A DNA stretch of 64,000 nucleotides from AC-38 sp033856025 (GCA_033856025.1 JAWVFQ010000031.1:29895-93894), one strand, 5' to 3'. Shown: positions 10,062-19,315, counted from the first letter of the stretch. Made by a program: numbers and translations. The notes: generated by a model from the letters alone, not told the origin.

Positions 10062-11623
10062 CGGCGCCGGCGGGTGTGCTCGTGGCGCGTGAGGCGCCGG
10101 TCGGAGCGCCGGCGGGCGGGATGGGAGGTCGAGGGCGACCCGCCGGGCAGCAGCGCGAGCACCTCGCGGGCGGCGCGCTCGCCGGAGCGCACGGCGCCCT
10201 CCATGTAGCCCGCCCAGATCGTCGACGTCTCCGTCCCCGCCCAGTGGATGCGGTCGACCGGCCGGCGCAGGTGCGGGCCGTAGTCGAGCAGGACGCCGGG
10301 CGGCGTCGAGCCGCCGTAGCAGCCGCGGGTCCACACCTCGCCGGACCAGTCGCGCTCGACGTAGTCGCGCACCTGGCGCGCCTGGGGCCCGAAGTACGCG
10401 GCGAAGCTCTCGATCGCGGCGGCCCGGCGCTCGGCGGCCGAGCGCTGGCTCCACTGCCGGGCCAGCTCGCCCTCGATGAAGCCGAGCAGGACGCCGGGCG
10501 AGCCGTCGGGCGGGGAGTTGTCGAAGGTGATCCGCACCGGGTCCGCGTCCCCGACCGCCTGTCCGGTCAGGCCGTCGGCGCGCCAGAACGGCGTGTCGTA
10601 GAGGACCTGGACCTTGATGACGCTGCCGTTGGGGAAGCGCTGCGTGAGCTGGTCGCGCATGCCGGGCAGCGGCGGGTCGTAGGCGATGCGCGCGGTGAGC
10701 GGCGGAGCCATGGCCACGATCGCGCGGTGGGCCACCACGTCGATCCCGTCGGCGTGGACGGTGACGGTGCCGCCGCGCTGCTCGATGCGCCGCACCGGGG
10801 CGCCCAGGACCACGCGCGAGCCGAGCTTGGACGCGATGGCCCGAGCCACGGTCTGGGCGCCGCCGACGAACCGCGACTCCTGGGCGCCGCCGCCGGTGTT
10901 GAGCAGGCGATTGAAGTCGCCGGGCGTGTCCTCGTTCCCGGCGGCGCCGATGTAGAACAGGACGTAGAGGAGCGAGATGTCGCGCGGCTCCTGGGCGAAC
11001 ACGGCCTCGATGCCCACGTCGAGCAGGAAGCGCCCGCCCTCGCTGGCGGCGTTGGCGTTCTTGAAGGCCTCGAAGTTCTGGCTGTCCCACTCGCGGGCCT
11101 GGGCGGCGGTCCACGGAGCGTCGCGCGGCACCTTCTGGGCCATGTCGTTGAGGTTGACGATCGCCGCCCCGGCCTCGGCGGCGCCGGGCGCCTCGGGCGG
11201 GATCGGCCCGAGGGGCCCGCTCGTCGCATAGCGCTGGCGCAGTCCGGCCCGGAGGTAGACGTTGTCGCCGTCGTTGTAGGTCTTGAACGTCCCGACGCCG
11301 TACTCGCGGGCGAGCGCGGCCATCCGGTCCTGCGTGGGCCCGATCCACTGGCCGCCGACGTCGTAGACCACATCGCCGGGACCCGGGATGGACTGGATCC
11401 GCCCGCCCACGCGCTCGCGCGCCTCCAGCAGGGCGACCGAGCGCCCGGCCCCCACGACCGCCCGCGCCGCGGCGAGCCCGGCGTACCCGCCGCCCACCAC
11501 GACGACGTCGACCACGCGCCGCTTCGTCCCCGTCGCCGCCCGCGCCGCCCCAGGCGCCGCCACGGTCGCCGCCCCCGCCGCCGCGCCCCCGATCAACCGT
11601 CTCCGAGTGAACCCACGCCCCAC
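10058..11623 (-). CDS. Tat-exported flavin monoamine oxidase family protein
   Basis: 521 residues. The twin-arginine signal (F-T-R-R-R-L-I-G-G) is followed by an Ala-rich stretch to about residue 31. The FAD-binding motif VVVVGGGYAGLAAA occupies residues 40-53. VGGQWIGPTQDR is the family's substrate/flavin loop, and IHWAGTETSTIWAGYMEGA near the C-terminus is the second FAD-binding motif. It probably oxidises an amine to an aldehyde plus ammonia and H2O2 outside the membrane. It overlaps the downstream GDPD/nitrilase gene by 4 bp and lies 52 bp after a small Cys-rich secreted gene. A link between amine oxidation and C-N hydrolysis is attractive but inferred. Confidence 0.88.
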   Translation of the reverse strand: MGRGFTRRRLIGGAAAGAATVAAPGAARAATGTKRRVVDVVVVGGGYAGLAAARAVVGAGRSVALLEARERVGGRIQSIPGPGDVVYDVGGQWIGPTQDRMAALAREYGVGTFKTYNDGDNVYLRAGLRQRYATSGPLGPIPPEAPGAAEAGAAIVNLNDMAQKVPRDAPWTAAQAREWDSQNFEAFKNANAASEGGRFLLDVGIEAVFAQEPRDISLLYVLFYIGAAGNEDTPGDFNRLLNTGGGAQESRFVGGAQTVARAIASKLGSRVVLGAPVRRIEQRGGTVTVHADGIDVVAHRAIVAMAPPLTARIAYDPPLPGMRDQLTQRFPNGSVIKVQVLYDTPFWRADGLTGQAVGDADPVRITFDNSPPDGSPGVLLGFIEGELARQWSQRSAAERRAAAIESFAAYFGPQARQVRDYVERDWSGEVWTRGCYGGSTPPGVLLDYGPHLRRPVDRIHWAGTETSTIWAGYMEGAVRSGERAAREVLALLPGGSPSTSHPARRRSDRRLTRHEHTRRRR

Positions 11624-11675
11624 GGCGCGCAGTATGCCGCGCCCACGGCGCGCGGGGCGCAGCTAGCGCGAAGGG

Positions 11676-11918
11676 CTAGGTCAGGTGCCAGCGGCCGTTG
11701 CGGTCGCGCTTGTTGCAGCGGTAGCCGTAGCGGACGTACTGGTAGGCGACGCCGTGCTTGCAGAACTGCCCGCGAGCGATGCACTTGTGGTGCCCGGCGA
11801 TGACGGCGCTGGTGCAGGCGGCCGAGGCCTGCGGCGAGGCTGTGGCCTCGGTGGCGACGACCGGCGCGGCGCCGGCCAGAGAGAGTGCCGAGATCCACGC
11901 GATGTGGCGAGAACGCAT
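11676..11918 (-). CDS. Small secreted cysteine-containing protein
   Basis: 80 residues with a signal peptide (to about 27, cleavage after A-T-A-S-P or nearby) and a 50-residue mature part. The mature part has four Cys, several Tyr/Arg/His and a GYRCNKRDRNGRW tail. The ATG start at 11918 follows a perfect AGGAGG. The Cys spacing suggests two disulfides. No known family was recognised. It is the first gene of the minus-strand group leading into the amine oxidase, with a 52-bp gap, so co-transcription is plausible. Confidence 0.72.
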   Translation of the reverse strand: MRSRHIAWISALSLAGAAPVVATEATASPQASAACTSAVIAGHHKCIARGQFCKHGVAYQYVRYGYRCNKRDRNGRWHLT

Positions 11919-12025
11919 CCGTTCCTCCTGAGAATGGTGAAGGTCGGCTGCACGCTACGGGGAGTGTGCGCGCAGCGCACCGGGGTCACCACCCCAGGGT
12001 TTCGGCGCGTTGAAGGCGGGCGCGG

Positions 12026-12298
12026 CTAGCGCGCGGCCGGGCGGGCGTCGTCGCGCCCGGCGATCTGGCGGTAGGCGAAGAGCAGGATCATCGTGCCGAT
12101 GATGGCTCCGATGAGACCGCCCAGGTCGAACGCGTCGTTGTCGCCGATGCCCAGCAGCTTGGTGAAGACGAGGTAGCCGACGAGGGCACCGCCCAGGCCG
12201 AGCAGGATGGTGGCGAAGAAGCCGCCCGGATCGCGGCCCGGCATCAGGGCCTTGCCGACGAAGCCGGCCACCAGGCCGAGGATCAACGCACCGATCAT
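12026..12298 (-). CDS. GlsB/YeaQ/YmgE family stress-associated membrane protein
   Basis: 90 residues with three hydrophobic helices. GxVxGxxGKALMPGRDPGGF, followed by a Gly-rich helix, is the signature of the transglycosylase-associated/GlsB family. The role is undefined; family members are often stress induced. I chose ATG 12298 because the protein then begins directly with the conserved MIGALILGL helix at the family's usual length. An upstream GTG at 12355 would add a hydrophilic stretch not seen in the family. It is divergent from the lipoprotein gene at 12398. Confidence 0.85.
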   Translation of the reverse strand: MIGALILGLVAGFVGKALMPGRDPGGFFATILLGLGGALVGYLVFTKLLGIGDNDAFDLGGLIGAIIGTMILLFAYRQIAGRDDARPAAR

Positions 12299-12397
12299 GA
12301 TGTGTCTCTTACCCGCGACGCGGGCGGCAAACCAAGACTTCTCCCCCGCGGTCATTCACGCGGTTAGGCTGATGCACCCCGAATCGAGGAGACAGAA

Positions 12398-12931
12398 TTG
12401 CGAAACGTCCGTCATGCCCTCCTGCCCGCCGTGGCGCTCGTCGCGCTGATCGTCGGCGGCTGCGGGAGCGACAACAAGGACAAGAAGGGCCAGGCATCCA
12501 CGCCCGCCCCGGCCTCCACCGCCCAGACCACCGCGCAGGGCGACATCGGCGCGTCGCTCGTCACGGCGCAGCAGTCGTCGGGCTTCCGCTATCGCGGGAA
12601 CCAGATCGCCCGCCGCGCGCGCGCGTTCCGGGCGCAGGCCGCCGGTGGTGGCCCGTCGACGTACTGCAGCCCGACCGGCGACTACTGCGTCGGCGTGGGC
12701 AAGCGCGGCACGACGGCGCTGCTGTCGATCGCCTCGCTCGCCTTCAAGGGCACCTATCGGCTCTGCCTCGCCGGTCCCGGCGGGCACGGCTGCAAGGCGT
12801 TCCCGCTGCGCCGCCAGGGCCAGATGTACGTCTCGACGGTCGCGTTCACCCCGCCGGCGCGCGGACGCTGGACGGCGAGCTGGTTCTACGGCTCCACCAA
12901 GCTGGGCAAGAGCCTGGGCTTCACCGCCTAG
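12398..12931 (+). CDS. Secreted lipoprotein of unknown function
   Basis: 177 residues. TTG start preceded by AGGAGAC. The signal peptide ends in the lipobox I-V-G-G-C (Cys about 22), so the protein should be lipid-anchored. After a Lys/Thr/Ala-rich linker comes a domain with Cys pairs (STYCSPTGDYC and LCLAGPGGHGC) and Tyr/Phe-rich strands ending near W-F-Y-G-S-T. No family was recognised. It is followed by a strong hairpin at 12957-12984 and converges on the PI-PLC-like gene. Confidence 0.8.
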   Translation: MRNVRHALLPAVALVALIVGGCGSDNKDKKGQASTPAPASTAQTTAQGDIGASLVTAQQSSGFRYRGNQIARRARAFRAQAAGGGPSTYCSPTGDYCVGVGKRGTTALLSIASLAFKGTYRLCLAGPGGHGCKAFPLRRQGQMYVSTVAFTPPARGRWTASWFYGSTKLGKSLGFTA

Positions 12932-12956
12932 GCCTGTCCCATCGCGCAGCCAAGCT

Positions 12957-12984
12957 GACCCTCGCGGCGCTCGCCGCGGGGGTC
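12957..12984. terminator. Bidirectional hairpin terminator between convergent genes
   Basis: The arms GACCCTCGCGGC and GCCGCGGGGGTC pair over 12 bp with one G-U and a tetraloop. It sits between the convergent lipoprotein and PI-PLC-like genes. No T tract follows, which is common in GC-rich actinobacteria. Confidence 0.6.
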
Positions 12985-13002
12985 GGCGCGGCTCCCGGCC
13001 GG

Positions 13003-14877
13003 TCAGCCCGCTGAGAGGCGCCGCTGCAGCCGCGCCCGGGTCTGACCGGAGAGCGCGACGGTGAGGGCGTAGGCGCCGCGCGGCAGCGGGGCGCTGCGCA
13101 CGGTGACGGTCGCGCCGCCGGAGCGCAGGCGCCGGACGGCGCGGGCGTAGGTGCGCCCGCCGCGCGTCAGGGTCAGCGTCGCGGTGCCGGTCGCGCCGGG
13201 CGCGAGGCGGATGGCGCAGACGAGGGTCCGCCGCGCGAGCCGCCGGCCGGGCAGCAGCCGGCACGAGGCCGCCGCGGCGTGGCTCACCGGGCGCGGTGAC
13301 GGCGTGCGGGACGGCCCGGGACCGGACCCGGCCGACGCGCCCCCGCCGGGAGAGCCGCTGCCCGGCGGCCCGCCCGGAGCGGCTCCGCCCGCGGGCCCGC
13401 CGCCCGTTCCACCGCCGCCCGCCTCCGTGAACGGGTGCTCGGCCAGCCAGGGCTCGGCCGCCCCCGCGGCGGTGCGCAGCTGGGCGTTGTCGTAGCCCGT
13501 CCGAGGCACGCCGAAGGACCCGCCGGCGTCCGTGCACGCGGCCGCGGCGGCGTCCCAGGCCACGGGCCCCGGCGTGACGGTCCAGCCGCCCGCCGTCCGG
13601 CACGCCGCCGGCCGGGCGCCGGCGCACGGCGCCGTGGCCCAGCGCGCGTCCGCGCCCTGGAAGGCACAGCCGCCGTCGGCGGCGGCGGGCTTGCCGGGCG
13701 CCCAGCTCCAGACGGTGCTCTCCAGCCGCCCGTCGTCGGGCAGCAGCTGGTCGAAGCCGAACAGGTCCACCCCGCAGCGCACCATCGCCGCGGCCGTCGC
13801 CGGGTCGATCCCCTCGTCGGCCGAGGCCAGCGAGTCGCCCGAGGCCTGGGCGGCCGCGGGAGTCAGGAAGGTCGAGTCCTCGTAGAAGCGCACGAGGTGC
13901 GAGTCGTACGTCGCCCGCGACACGCCGCCGCAGCCCTTGGCCACGTAGCCGGTGGGACGGTCCTCGTAGCGCACGCTGCCGCCCCACTGGTGGACGAAGC
14001 CGTCCCAGCCATCGCCGCAGTCGCCCACGATCACGACCTGGGCGCCCGCGTCCAGCACGGCGCGCCGCGTCAGCGACAACGGCAGCGACCGGCAGTCGCC
14101 GTCGTTGGCGCCCGCCCGGTAGACGAGTGACCCGGCGGCCTGCCCCGGGCGCTTCAGCGTGGCGTCGAGAACGGACCGCGCGGCGGCGTGCCCGGCCGGC
14201 CCCTCCAGGTGGTCCTCCAGGTAGAGCAGGATCACCTGGCGCCGGTTCTCCGGGCGGTTCAGCCACTCGGCCACCGGCGCGAGCACGTCCCCCAGCAGCC
14301 GCTCGGTCGTGCAGCCGGCATGGACGCCCTGGCGCTCCTCGGCGTGGCAGACCACCGGCGCGCGGCCCTCCGTGGCCAGACCGTCCGCCCCGGCGCGCGG
14401 GGTCGGGGACCAGTGCACGTCGACCTCCAGGCTGCGGACGTCCAGGGCGAGCTGGTCGACCAGCGAGAGCTGCTGGTTGGAGTCGGTGTGCGAGGCGGTG
14501 GGGAACTCGCTCGTGCTGTTGAAGGAGTTGTGGGTCCCCAGCCAGGGCGCCTCGCGGAACGGCAGCGTCTCGCCGAGCGCGTACTGGAAGGCGAGGGCGC
14601 GGTGCAGCCAGGTCCCCGCGTGCGCGGCCACCTTCGCGCGGTCGACCTCGCGGCCCACGGGCGCCTGGCAGCTCGGATCGCTGACCGGCCCGCCCGGGAT
14701 CGCGTCGCCCGCCCGTCGGCACTCGGCCGACCCGCGCTCCCCCAGCTTGCCCAGGCCGATGCAGGCCGGATCGGTGTGGCTGCACTGCGACTGCGCGCCC
14801 GCGCCCGGCGCCGCGACGGCGAACGTCGCGCCCACCGCCGCCACGGCAAACACCGTCGCTCCCCTGCTCCACCCCAT
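13003..14877 (-). CDS. Secreted PI-PLC-like phosphodiesterase with C-type-lectin-like and C-terminal beta module
   Basis: 624 residues. ATG 14877 has GGGAGG about 10 nt upstream and opens a signal peptide (to about 28). The core (about 100-420) carries GTHNSFNS (His116) and SLEVDVHWSP, matching the catalytic His/Glu/Asp elements of PI-PLC X-type phosphodiesterases. A later segment, with W-D-A-A-A-A-A-C, F-G-V-P and N-A-Q-L-R elements, resembles a C-type lectin-like fold. A Gly/Pro linker and an Arg-rich beta module end the protein. It probably cleaves a phosphodiester in lipid or wall polymer. The next plus-strand gene is divergent, 104 bp away. Confidence 0.78.
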   Translation of the reverse strand: MGWSRGATVFAVAAVGATFAVAAPGAGAQSQCSHTDPACIGLGKLGERGSAECRRAGDAIPGGPVSDPSCQAPVGREVDRAKVAAHAGTWLHRALAFQYALGETLPFREAPWLGTHNSFNSTSEFPTASHTDSNQQLSLVDQLALDVRSLEVDVHWSPTPRAGADGLATEGRAPVVCHAEERQGVHAGCTTERLLGDVLAPVAEWLNRPENRRQVILLYLEDHLEGPAGHAAARSVLDATLKRPGQAAGSLVYRAGANDGDCRSLPLSLTRRAVLDAGAQVVIVGDCGDGWDGFVHQWGGSVRYEDRPTGYVAKGCGGVSRATYDSHLVRFYEDSTFLTPAAAQASGDSLASADEGIDPATAAAMVRCGVDLFGFDQLLPDDGRLESTVWSWAPGKPAAADGGCAFQGADARWATAPCAGARPAACRTAGGWTVTPGPVAWDAAAAACTDAGGSFGVPRTGYDNAQLRTAAGAAEPWLAEHPFTEAGGGGTGGGPAGGAAPGGPPGSGSPGGGASAGSGPGPSRTPSPRPVSHAAAASCRLLPGRRLARRTLVCAIRLAPGATGTATLTLTRGGRTYARAVRRLRSGGATVTVRSAPLPRGAYALTVALSGQTRARLQRRLSAG

Positions 14878-14981
14878 CGAAACGGATGCCTCCCTGCCAC
14901 GCGCGACCCCCGCGGCCGCGCTCCCTGTCTCCAAGGTAACGAGCGCCGCGCCGGGGGGCAAGCCGCTACCTTGCCCCCGCC

Positions 14982-15563
14982 GTGCCGCGCGCCCTGGTCC
15001 TCGCCCTCCCTCTCGCGCTCGCCCTGGCCGCCCCCGCCGGGGCGTCGTGCGGCGGCGTGGTCTACGCCAAGCCGCGGCGCGCCGCCGATCCGGGCCACAG
15101 ACCGCCGCTGGCCATCGGCGACTCGACCATGCTGCTCGCCGTCAAGCCGCTGGCCCGCGCGGGCTTCGAGGCCAACGCGCGCGGCTGCCGACCCGTCTAC
15201 GAGGGGATCGACATCCTGGCCCAGCGCAAGCGCCGCCGCCGGCTTCCGCACGTGGTGCTGATGCACCTCGGCCTCAACGCCGGGATCCAGACGCGCGAGA
15301 TCATCCGGGCGCTGGGCATCCTCGGCCCCCGGCGGGTCCTCGTGCTGGTCACGCCGCGCGGCGGACACGACTCCGCCACGATCCGCGCGGCCGGGCGCCG
15401 CTGGCCCCGGCGCGTGCGCGTCCTGGACTGGGTCCGCGCCTATCAGGGCCACCGCGAGTACTTCTCCGAGCCGCACGGGCTCCACCTGTCCCAGACGGGC
15501 GTGCGCGCGTTCGTCCGGCTGTGCATCAAGGTCGTCCGCCCGGTCACGCGCCGGCGCGGCTAG
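14982..15563 (+). CDS. Secreted SGNH-hydrolase-like protein
   Basis: 193 residues, GTG start, signal peptide to about 22. AIGDSTM (46-50) matches SGNH block I with Ser48 as candidate nucleophile, MHLGLNAGI matches block III (Asn present), and HGLHLSQTG matches the C-terminal Asp/His block with the catalytic His. This resembles the secreted short SGNH proteins associated with acyltransferases that modify surface polymers. The Asp of the usual D-x-x-H is not obvious (E-P-H-G-L-H), so activity is uncertain. Confidence 0.68.
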   Translation: MPRALVLALPLALALAAPAGASCGGVVYAKPRRAADPGHRPPLAIGDSTMLLAVKPLARAGFEANARGCRPVYEGIDILAQRKRRRRLPHVVLMHLGLNAGIQTREIIRALGILGPRRVLVLVTPRGGHDSATIRAAGRRWPRRVRVLDWVRAYQGHREYFSEPHGLHLSQTGVRAFVRLCIKVVRPVTRRRG

Positions 15564-15648
15564 CCAGATGTCTACCGCCGGGCCACCCGGCCCCCGCGGC
15601 GGCGTCCTCCGTCCGCTGCGCCTGGACAGCACACCCTAAGGTGGGCAG

Positions 15649-17601
15649 GTGAGATATTGCCTGGCCTTGGTGGCCGTTTTCGCCTGCGCCTGCCTGGGCG
15701 CGCCGGCCGAGGCCGCCGCGGCCGCCACCGGCGTCGTCCTGAACGAGATCAACTGCGAGGGAACGGACTGGATCGAGCTGGCGAACCCGACGGGCGCGCC
15801 GGTCGACGTCTCGGGCTGGCTGCTCACCGACGACCCGCTCACCTCCACGCGCGCCGACCACCGCTACCTCTTCCCCTCGGGCACCGTCGTCCCGGCCGGC
15901 GACGACCTCGTCGTCCAGAAGGGGACGGGCGGCTTCGCCTTCGGCGTCAGCTGCGGCTCGGACACGATCCGCCTGGCCGACGCGGCCGGCGCGCTCGTGG
16001 ACGAGGAGGCCGTCCCCACGCTGCTCGACGGGAACGACACGTGGGGCCGCTATCCCAACGGCACGGGGAGCTGGACGGAGACGACCTCCACGCAGGGCCA
16101 GCCCAACCAGCCGTCGAGCGCCACCGGCGGACCTCCCGCCGACCTGGCGGGCTGGCTGTTCGACCCGGGGAAGGTGGCGACCATCGACCTGACCCTGCCC
16201 CAGTCCTCCATCGACGCGCTCAACGCGGACCCCGGCGAGTACCAGGACGCCACCTTCACCCTGCGGACCGCGACGGCGACATACGGCCCGATGTCCGTGG
16301 GCGCTCGGCTCAAGGGCGGGATCGGATCGTTTCGCCCGCTCAGCGGCAAGGCCGCGTTCAAGCTGAAGTTCAACCACTCCGTCGCCGGCCAGCGCTTCGT
16401 CGGACTGGAGAAGCTGACGCTGAACAACATGGTCCAGGACCGCTCGATGGTCCACGAGGTCGCCGCGTACGCGGCCTTCCGCGCCGCCGGAGTCCCCGCG
16501 CCGCGCACGGGCTACGCGTACGTGCACGTGAACGGCTCGGACTACGGCGTGTACCTCGACGTGGAGACGCCCGACCACGTCTTCCTGGGGCGATGGTTCG
16601 ACTCGACGCGCCACCTCTACGAGGGCGAGTACGGCGCCGACGCGACGCCCGACCGGGCCGGCGAGCTCCAGGTAGACGAGGGCAGCACGTCCGAGCGCTC
16701 CGACCTCGACGCGCTGGTCGCCGCGGCGGCGCCCGACACGCCCGGGTACCCGGCGCGGATGGCCGCCGTCGCGGACCTGACCGAGATGCGGCGGATGTGG
16801 GCGGTCGAGCGCTACATCGGCCACGTGGACGGCTACAGCGGCCAGACCGGGGCCAAGCTGCCCAACAACTACTACCTGCACAGCGACTCCGGCGGGCGCT
16901 TCTCGCAGCTGCCCTGGGGGACCGACCAGACGTGGAGTCGAAGGATCGCGTTCGACGGCCCGGCTCAGGGCGTCCTCTACGCGCGCTGCCGGAGCGACGC
17001 GGAGTGCGCCGCGGCTTACCGCGAGGCGGTCCGTGACAGCGCCGCGACGATCGGCGGCCTGGACCTGGACGGGCTGATCACCGCGACGGCGGGCGTGCTG
17101 CGGCCCTACCAGGAGGCCGACCCGCGGCGCGAGGCCTCGATGCGGCAGATCGACGACGCCGTCACCGCGATGCGCGGGTTCGTACGCCTGCGCCGCGAGG
17201 ACGCGGCGGCGTGGCCGGCTCCGCCGGCGGCGGCCGCGCCGGGCGGCTCGGCGGTGCTCACGGCGCCCGGCCCCGGACCGGCGTTCGCCCCCGCGCCGAC
17301 CCGGCTGCGCCTGCGGTTTGGCGTCCCGCGCCTGTCGGCCGGCTACGTCCTCACCCGGGTCGTCATGCCGGGTCCCGGCCGCGCCGGTCAGCGCACGACG
17401 CTGCGCGCGGCCGGGCGCGTCCACACGGTGTGCACGGCGGGCGCGCGCCGCCTCGCGGGTGCGGTCGTGGACCTGCGCTGCCGCCTGTCGCCCTTCGCCC
17501 GGCGCCTGGTGCGCCGCTACCGCACCCGGCTGTACGTGCGGACCTGGTTCGTGCCGGCCGCCGGCCCGGCGAGCGCGGTCACCCGCTGGCTCGTCGGCTA
17601 G
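15649..17601 (+). CDS. Secreted lamin-tail domain plus CotH-kinase-like protein
   Basis: 650 residues. GTG start 8 nt after AAGGTGG. Signal peptide (to about 26), then a lamin-tail domain (about 28-140; V-V-L-N-E-I-N-C and DWIELANPTG are typical), a linker, and a CotH-like kinase domain (about 165-510). The kinase part includes the GARLKGG loop, LTLNNMVQDRSMVHE, VERYIGHVDGYSG and the LPWGTDQTW acidic motif. CotH proteins phosphorylate Ser in secreted or coat proteins. A C-terminal Arg/Val-rich beta module follows. Spore formation is not implied, since such fusions occur in non-sporulating bacteria. It shares its stop with the convergent small gene (CTAG). Confidence 0.83.
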   Translation: MRYCLALVAVFACACLGAPAEAAAAATGVVLNEINCEGTDWIELANPTGAPVDVSGWLLTDDPLTSTRADHRYLFPSGTVVPAGDDLVVQKGTGGFAFGVSCGSDTIRLADAAGALVDEEAVPTLLDGNDTWGRYPNGTGSWTETTSTQGQPNQPSSATGGPPADLAGWLFDPGKVATIDLTLPQSSIDALNADPGEYQDATFTLRTATATYGPMSVGARLKGGIGSFRPLSGKAAFKLKFNHSVAGQRFVGLEKLTLNNMVQDRSMVHEVAAYAAFRAAGVPAPRTGYAYVHVNGSDYGVYLDVETPDHVFLGRWFDSTRHLYEGEYGADATPDRAGELQVDEGSTSERSDLDALVAAAAPDTPGYPARMAAVADLTEMRRMWAVERYIGHVDGYSGQTGAKLPNNYYLHSDSGGRFSQLPWGTDQTWSRRIAFDGPAQGVLYARCRSDAECAAAYREAVRDSAATIGGLDLDGLITATAGVLRPYQEADPRREASMRQIDDAVTAMRGFVRLRREDAAAWPAPPAAAAPGGSAVLTAPGPGPAFAPAPTRLRLRFGVPRLSAGYVLTRVVMPGPGRAGQRTTLRAAGRVHTVCTAGARRLAGAVVDLRCRLSPFARRLVRRYRTRLYVRTWFVPAAGPASAVTRWLVG

Positions 17602-17813
17602 CCCGCCCGCCGGCGCCAGGGCAGCCGAAACCGCGCCGGCCGGCGCGCGTGCCAGCAGCCGTGCCCGCGCGGCCGGGCGGTCAGGTCCGGCCCGAAGCGC
17701 CAGTGCACGAGGGTGTTGTCCTCGTGGTACTCGGGCTCGGGCGGCGGCGCCGTCACGCCCTGCACGACCGGCACGAGGATGGACCGGTAGCGCAGCCGGC
17801 GGGTCAGCTTCAC
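17598..17813 (-). CDS. Small hypothetical basic protein
   Basis: 71 residues from a GTG start. Third codon positions are almost all G/C on this strand, which supports real coding. The segment YRSILVPVVQG looks like the first strand of universal stress proteins, but the rest (NTLVHWRFGPDL, Arg-rich tail) does not continue that fold, so it may be a remnant. The same reading frame stays open without a start codon for about 100 bp upstream. It lies downstream of the two-RCK gene on the same strand and shares a CTAG double stop with the CotH gene. Confidence 0.45.
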   Translation of the reverse strand: MKLTRRLRYRSILVPVVQGVTAPPPEPEYHEDNTLVHWRFGPDLTARPRGHGCWHARRPARFRLPWRRRAG

Positions 17814-17910
17814 GCGCGCGAACAGGCAGTGGAAACGTGCAGCGCACCCCGTGGTCGACCGGCGGCGGCGGCGCGTGGGCGGCGGCGGATCGAACGGCGG
17901 GTCCCACGAC

Positions 17911-19179
17911 CTAGAGCTCGAAGCGCCGCGGCTCGCACGCGTTCTCCAGGAGGCGGAACGCGTGGAGGTTGCGGTAGTCGCTGCTCGCAGCGGGGTGGTC
18001 GATGAGGTCGGCCAGGCCGCGGCGGTGCCCGCTCACGCGCACGACGACGGAGACGTTGTCGTCCAGGCGGCGGTGCAGCGTCAGCGCGGACGTCAGGGCG
18101 AGCGGCTCGTCGTCGAAGCAGACCAGCGCGCAGCGCAGGGCCGCGCGGTCCGCGTCGGTCAGGAAGGCCGTGGTCTCGAAGTCCGCGCCCTCGACGTCGA
18201 GCTCGATCGGCCGCAGGCGGACGGGCGGAGCGTCGTCGTCCATGCGCGCCAGCAGCTCGGCCACGCGCTCGCGCGCGTTGCCGTCGACGACGAGGATCTC
18301 CTCGATGCGGTCGCCGTAGCGCTCGGCCTGGGCCTCCAGGGCGACGCTCTGCCCGAGGCTGCCGAAGCCGACGATCAGGACGAGGGGGGGCGGACCGGCG
18401 TCCAGCACCGGCGCGACATGCTCGCGCAGCATCGCGCGCGCGCCGTCCTGGTAGACGTTGAACGTGCGGTAGCGGTCCTCCAGCAGCGGGTCGATCAGCT
18501 GGGCCAGCTCCGGCTCGGCGATGTGGATGAACGCCGTGAGGTCGTCGCGCAGCGGATACCCCTCGTCGGAGAGCTGCTTGAGCGCCGCGGCGATCTCGGC
18601 GTTGACGTCGTCGTCCCCGCAGGCGGCGATGACGCGCTTGGCCCGGTCGACGCCGGCCCACACCAGCTGCTCGGGGTCGGAGGCGTCGGCGATGCGGATG
18701 GGGATCCCCCGGGCGCGGCAGCGCAGGACCTCGGCGCTGTCGTCGAAGCGCGTCACGCCGACGACCGGCGTGCCGGCGTCGTTGAGGGCCGTGGCCAGCG
18801 TCGAGCCGCTGCGCCCGATCCCGCACACGATCGTGTGGTCCTTGACGCGCGCCATCTTCCACTCGTGCCGGCGCACCAGGGCCACGAGCCCGCCGAAGCC
18901 CAGGAGCGCCGCGAAGATCGGCGCGCCGAAGCGGGCCACCTCGAGCTCCCAGGGGACGTGGTCGGGCGACGCGGCGTTCTGGAAGAAGACCAGCTGCGCG
19001 CTCTCGTAGACGAGGTCCAGGAGGGGGCGCGACTGGACGCGGTCCGCCCCGATGCAGCCGAGGGTGAACGAGAGGCCGAGGAGCCCGGCCAGCACCGCCC
19101 AGCCCGAGCGCGCCCACCAGCGCCGCAGCCTGACGCCGCGGCGGGCGTGCGTGTTGTGGGGTGACGCGGCGCCGGCCAT
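17911..19179 (-). CDS. Two-helix membrane protein with two RCK/TrkA-N NAD-binding domains
   Basis: 422 residues. Two membrane helices (about 26-46 and 84-102) precede a first Rossmann domain beginning IVCGIGRSGS (about 118-126). A second begins IVGFGSLGQ (about 260). This is the architecture of ligand-gated potassium channel subunits, but the segment between the helices has no TVGYG-type selectivity filter. It may therefore be a regulatory subunit or a channel for something else. NAD or nucleotide binding is likely from both Gly-rich motifs. It is divergent from the secreted gene at 19316. Confidence 0.8.
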   Translation of the reverse strand: MAGAASPHNTHARRGVRLRRWWARSGWAVLAGLLGLSFTLGCIGADRVQSRPLLDLVYESAQLVFFQNAASPDHVPWELEVARFGAPIFAALLGFGGLVALVRRHEWKMARVKDHTIVCGIGRSGSTLATALNDAGTPVVGVTRFDDSAEVLRCRARGIPIRIADASDPEQLVWAGVDRAKRVIAACGDDDVNAEIAAALKQLSDEGYPLRDDLTAFIHIAEPELAQLIDPLLEDRYRTFNVYQDGARAMLREHVAPVLDAGPPPLVLIVGFGSLGQSVALEAQAERYGDRIEEILVVDGNARERVAELLARMDDDAPPVRLRPIELDVEGADFETTAFLTDADRAALRCALVCFDDEPLALTSALTLHRRLDDNVSVVVRVSGHRRGLADLIDHPAASSDYRNLHAFRLLENACEPRRFEL

Positions 19180-19315
19180 GCCGGAGGGACGTTATCCGGG
19201 GCGTTGTGTCGCGGGCTTGACGTTTCAGGCGTCGCGCGGGCGGCTGTCGGCCGGACGGAACGCTCGTAGCTTGAGTCGTGCAACCGCTCAACGACTCTTC
19301 CCAAGGAGAAAACCC

